Assembly (NCBI GenBank): GCA_041987205.1
Contig: JBHIWX010000131.1
Span: forward strand, 1 to 8,897
Reading direction: 5' to 3'
Source of the DNA: BOKV01 sp041987205
GTDB taxonomy: Bacteria > Pseudomonadota > Alphaproteobacteria > Rhizobiales > Rhizobiaceae
DNA: 8,897 nt
In this document: piece after piece, positions 6,421 to 8,897 of the stretch
Position numbering within the stretch: position 1 is the first letter of the stretch
Layout: the number at the start of each line of letters is the position of its first letter
Program-made: the position numbers and the translations under genes
The notes under the pieces: generated by a model
What the model was told of the DNA's origin: nothing
Databases searched by the model: none
Seen by the model: only the letters and a program-made list of their open reading frames with translations

Positions 6421-7638
6421 TCAGGCGGCGAGCTTGGCACGCTCGACCAGCGCGCTTTCGGGAGGCGTGGCGCTGGTGACGCCCATTTCGGCGAGCGAGG
6501 CGCGCGCGGCTTCCACGACAGCGCGCATGACATTGGCGTCCATCCGTCCGATGCAGCCGATGCGGAAGGAATCGACCACGGTCAGCTTGCCCGGGTAGAT
6601 GATGAAGCCTTTCGCCTTCATCCGCTCGTAAAAGGCGTCAAACTCGAATTTCGGATCGGCGGGATTGAAGAAGGTGACGATGATCGGCGACAGCCATTCG
6701 TTCGAGAGCAGCGTCTCGAATCCCAGTTCGCGCATGCCCGCGACCAGTGTGTCGCGATTGTCGGCATAGCGCGCGCCGCGACCGGCGACACCGCCCTCGG
6801 CAGCATGGATGCGCAGCGCCTCCAGGAAGGCCGCGACGACATGGGTCGGGGGGGTGAAACGCCACTGGCCGGTCTTTTCCATGTAGGCCCATTGCGCGGC
6901 GAGATCGAGGCTGAGCGAATGGGCGTTGCCCCTGGCCGCCTCCAGCGCGTCCGTGCGCGCGATGACAAAGCCGAAGCCCGGCACGCCCTCGATGCACTTG
7001 TTGGCCGAGGAGGCCAGCGCCTCGATGCCGAGCGCGCCGATGTCGATGTCGATCGCGCCGAATGCGCTCATGGAGTCGAGCAGGAACTTGCGGCCATGGG
7101 CGCGCACGACCTCCGCGATCTCGGCGACGGGATTGAAGATGCCCGAACTCGTCTCGCAATGGACGAGCGCAACATGGCTGATCGCCGGGTCGTCGCGCAG
7201 CATGGCGGCGACCTCGTCGCCACGAGGCGGCAGGTAGTCCCCCTTGTCGAGCACGACATGGTCGCGGCCGAGATAATGCAAGCTCTCGGCGATGCGCTTG
7301 CCGTAAGCGCCGTTGACCAGCACCAGCGTCTTCGAATCGCGCGGGGTAAGCGTGCCGAGCATCGCCTCCACCGCAAAGGTACCGGAGCCCTGCACCGGCA
7401 CGCAGGTATAGGTGGTGCCATCGTCACCCGAGAGCGCCACGAGTTGGCGGCGCAACTCGGCCGTCATGGCGCGGAAATCGGCGTCCCACGACCCGTGGTC
7501 GCGCAGCATGGCCTGCTTGACCGACAGGGCGGTGGTCAGCGGGCCCGGCGTGAGCAGATAGGGTTCGCCGCCGGCGGGCGGTCCGAACGATTCCATTTCC
7601 ACTTTCTGGCCGGCTTCAGGCTTCAGATTTGCGGTCAC
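6421..7638 (-). CDS. phnW: 2-aminoethylphosphonate:pyruvate aminotransferase
   Basis: 405 residues, class V aminotransferase (PLP fold type I), cytoplasmic. It moves the amino group of AEP to pyruvate, giving phosphonoacetaldehyde and alanine, the first pathway step. Motifs seen: LLTPGPLTT (28-36), the PVQGSGTFAVEA region (81-92), HCETSSGIFNP (160-170), D188 in LLDSMSAFGA for the PLP ring nitrogen, Schiff-base K214 in SSANKCIEGVPGFGF, and an arginine in DSFRIGCIG near the C-terminus that probably holds the substrate phosphonate or carboxylate. The GTG at 7638 has GGGAG 8 nt upstream. It gives about 27 residues before the first motif, somewhat more than in enterobacterial PhnW. A shorter start at ATG 7596 (M15) is possible but lacks a well-spaced binding site. 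It is the first gene of the operon. Assignment is firm given phnA and phnY next to it. Confidence 0.95.
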   Translation of the reverse strand: MTANLKPEAGQKVEMESFGPPAGGEPYLLTPGPLTTALSVKQAMLRDHGSWDADFRAMTAELRRQLVALSGDDGTTYTCVPVQGSGTFAVEAMLGTLTPRDSKTLVLVNGAYGKRIAESLHYLGRDHVVLDKGDYLPPRGDEVAAMLRDDPAISHVALVHCETSSGIFNPVAEIAEVVRAHGRKFLLDSMSAFGAIDIDIGALGIEALASSANKCIEGVPGFGFVIARTDALEAARGNAHSLSLDLAAQWAYMEKTGQWRFTPPTHVVAAFLEALRIHAAEGGVAGRGARYADNRDTLVAGMRELGFETLLSNEWLSPIIVTFFNPADPKFEFDAFYERMKAKGFIIYPGKLTVVDSFRIGCIGRMDANVMRAVVEAARASLAEMGVTSATPPESALVERAKLAA

Positions 7639-7646
7639 TGCTGCAT

Positions 7647-7651
7647 CTCCC
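7647..7651 (-). promoter_or_regulatory. Ribosome binding site of phnW
   Basis: GGGAG on the minus strand, 8 nt before the GTG at 7638. An ATG directly touches it at 7646-7644, but that frame ends after ATG CAG CAG TGA, its TGA overlapping the phnW GTG. Hence GTG is the phnW start. Confidence 0.65.
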
Positions 7652-7684
7652 GGTTATGTCAGGCCTTATAAAGCAGTCGCATTC

Positions 7685-7708
7685 ATACGAAAAATCTATA
7701 TTTTGTAT
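7685..7708. repeat. Imperfect inverted repeat, candidate regulator site
   Basis: ATACGAAAAAT (7685-7695) and ATATTTTGTAT (7698-7708) are inverted copies matching at 9 of 11 positions, separated by 2 bp. It lies 14-23 bp upstream of the -10-like TTATAA, where an activator or repressor would plausibly bind. An AT-rich stretch of this sort gives some symmetry by chance. Confidence 0.4.
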
Positions 7709-7713
7709 CGTTT

Positions 7714-7730
7714 CATCGATTTAATCGATG
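7714..7730. repeat. Perfect 17-bp palindrome immediately after the transporter stop codon
   Basis: CATCGATTTAATCGATG has 8-bp arms around a single central T. It starts at the first base after the stop codon of the Na+/Pi-PhoU gene. As RNA on the minus strand it forms a 7-bp stem with a 3-nt loop but has no following T-run, so termination is doubtful. It may be an operator for phnW or a 3'-end element for the upstream gene. Confidence 0.55.
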
Positions 7731-8897
7731 TCAGCTTGCCTTCTTGAGGCGCGACTCGCGCAACTGGCCGTGCCGCGAAAGGATCGGATAGGCCACCGCC
7801 GCCATCAGGGAATTGATTTCCCGCAGGCTGCGTACCGTCTCCAGATGCAGGTCGGAACTTTCGATGCTCTCCACCGCGCCCGAACGCAGCCGGTTGAGGT
7901 GACGGCCATAGCTTTCGCGTTCAAGCTTGCGCATGCGATCCTTCTCGATGACGAGCTGGCGCGCCGAATCGACGTCCTCCGAAAGCACGACATTGAGCGC
8001 CATTTGCATATTGCTCATGACACGCGCGTGCATGTCGGTCAGTTCGCGCCAGCCTTCCTGCGAGAATTGCAGGCCGCGCTTGTGCTTTTCGGCGATCAGC
8101 CCGCCCAGATTCTTGGCGATCACATCGCCGGCGCGCTCCAGATTGATCGCCAGTCCCGTCAGTTCGACGCCGCGCGTGGCATCCTCGGCGCCGAGTTTGC
8201 CGCGATTGATTTCGGCGATGTAGAGCTTGATGTCGTTGTGGGCCTTGTTGACCTGCTTGTCGAGTTCGCGAATGCGACCGATGCGCTCCCTGTCACCCGT
8301 CTCGAACAGTTCCATGACCGGCTGCAGCATCATCTCGACGATTCCCGCCATGCGCAGCGTGGCGCGCGTGGCGCTGGCGAGCGCCAGTTGCGGCGTCGCG
8401 ATCACGTTGCGGTCGAGCACGCCGTTGGGCGCGAGCATTTCCTCCGGGCCGACCACTACCTGCTCTTCCGGTACGAGCCTTTCCATCAGGCGTTCGACCG
8501 GTCCGATCAGCGGCAGGCAGAGGACCAGCAACCCGGCATTGAACAGGAAATGCAGATTGGCGATCTGGCGCGCGGACTGGGTGCCGAGATCGCCGAACGG
8601 GATCTCGATGGCGCGGCTCGCCAGCAGCACCGCGACGGCGCCGACCACGCGGAAGGCGAGATTGGTCAGTGGCAGCAGGCGCGCCTTGCGGTCGTAACCG
8701 CGCGTCAGCCAGACCGCGATCAGCGCGCCGCCGGCATTGGCGCCCAGCAACAGCGACAGCCCGGCCTCGACCGGCAAAACGCCCTGCCCGACGAACTGCA
8801 TGATCATCAGCACGGCAGCAACGCTGGAATGGATGACGAAGGTAAAGACGGCGGCGGCGAGGAAGGCGGTGACATAGTCGCGCGACAGATGCCGGGC
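7731..8897 (-). CDS. Na+/phosphate cotransporter-family membrane protein with C-terminal PhoU-like domain (cut by window edge)
   Basis: 388 residues are visible. The frame is open to the last base at 8897, so the N-terminus lies outside. The family is usually near 550 residues, so roughly 150 are missing. The visible part starts in the second transport repeat: VIHSSVAAV (21-29) corresponds to the family's QSSSATT-type signature, and GANAGGALIAVWLTRG to its GANIGTT-type partner. Further helices run to about residue 138 (NLHFLFNAGLLVLCLPLIGP). From about residue 175 on, a helical PhoU-like domain follows, with NLERAGDVIAKNL matching the conserved E-x-x-GD pattern. NptA/YjbB-type proteins move phosphate across the inner membrane with sodium, and E. 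coli YjbB has been linked to phosphate export. Here the gene lies 92 bp upstream of phnW on the same strand, so a role in handling the phosphate freed by PhnA is attractive, but this is inference. Confidence 0.88.
   Translation of the reverse strand, partial: ARHLSRDYVTAFLAAAVFTFVIHSSVAAVLMIMQFVGQGVLPVEAGLSLLLGANAGGALIAVWLTRGYDRKARLLPLTNLAFRVVGAVAVLLASRAIEIPFGDLGTQSARQIANLHFLFNAGLLVLCLPLIGPVERLMERLVPEEQVVVGPEEMLAPNGVLDRNVIATPQLALASATRATLRMAGIVEMMLQPVMELFETGDRERIGRIRELDKQVNKAHNDIKLYIAEINRGKLGAEDATRGVELTGLAINLERAGDVIAKNLGGLIAEKHKRGLQFSQEGWRELTDMHARVMSNMQMALNVVLSEDVDSARQLVIEKDRMRKLERESYGRHLNRLRSGAVESIESSDLHLETVRSLREINSLMAAVAYPILSRHGQLRESRLKKAS

Larger units (their letters stand above)
7639..7730 (-). 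promoter_or_regulatory. Probable promoter/operator region of the phnW-phnA-phnY-pbfA-EamA operon
   Basis: This gap between the transporter stop and the phnW start is clearly AT-rich against the GC-rich genes around it, as expected for a promoter. It carries two symmetric elements (7685-7708 and 7714-7730). A -10-like TTATAA lies at 7666-7671, but no good TTGACA partner is found at 16-18 bp, which would fit an activator-dependent promoter. Known phn operons of this type use substrate-responsive LysR-type regulators. No regulator gene is in the window, so the protein acting here is unknown. Confidence 0.5.

Noticed and set aside
6100..7671. Plus-strand open frame of 523 codons opposite phnW and part of phnA
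   Set aside because: It is arginine-, histidine- and alanine-rich with no family motif, and lies opposite genes with intact catalytic residues. It is a by-product of GC-rich codon usage.
7714..7730. Intrinsic terminator for the Na+/Pi-PhoU gene
   Set aside because: The hairpin has a short, mostly A/T stem and no T-run directly after it on the minus strand. Kept as a palindrome of unknown role.
1..8897. Mobile element, prophage, CRISPR or defence system
   Set aside because: No transposase, integrase, direct-repeat array or terminal repeats were seen. All genes are transport or metabolic, with uniform codon character.

Overview
The window is GC-rich, tightly packed chromosomal or megaplasmid DNA. 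All seven supported genes lie on the minus strand, so transcription runs from right to left. Codon usage, gene order and protein character suggest an alphaproteobacterium, most likely of the Hyphomicrobiales (rhizobial) group. The PhnA-type protein can be laid on the Sinorhizobium meliloti enzyme with the same active-site numbering (from memory). The exact genus cannot be told from the sequence.

Layout in the direction of transcription. (1) 8897-7731: C-terminal part of a Na+/phosphate cotransporter-family protein fused to a PhoU-like domain, cut by the window edge. (2) 7730-7639: a 92-bp AT-rich gap with a perfect 17-bp palindrome and a second imperfect inverted repeat, the best candidate for an operon control region. 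(3) 7638-1348: a compact five-gene set, phnW, phnA, phnY, a class III aminotransferase-fold gene best read as pbfA, and an EamA/DMT-family transporter. Gaps are only 69, 8, 25 and 18 bp, so it is very probably one operon. (4) 1347-1061: a gap of about 290 bp. (5) 1060-1: the N-terminal half of a secreted family 5 ABC solute-binding protein, cut by the left edge.

The core genes form a complete hydrolytic route from 2-aminoethylphosphonate (AEP) to inorganic phosphate. PhnW transaminates AEP with pyruvate to phosphonoacetaldehyde and alanine. PbfA should bring in (R)-1-hydroxy-2-aminoethylphosphonate by eliminating ammonia, giving the same aldehyde. PhnY oxidises the aldehyde with NAD+ to phosphonoacetate. 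PhnA cleaves the C-P bond to acetate and phosphate. The window contains no phosphonatase (phnX), no C-P lyase gene and no recognisable transcriptional regulator.

The pathway itself is known. The less explained parts are the accessory transporters (EamA at the operon end, the Na+/Pi-PhoU protein upstream, the ABC binding protein downstream) and the palindromic elements in the gaps. I see no RNA genes, CRISPR arrays, insertion sequences or other mobile elements.
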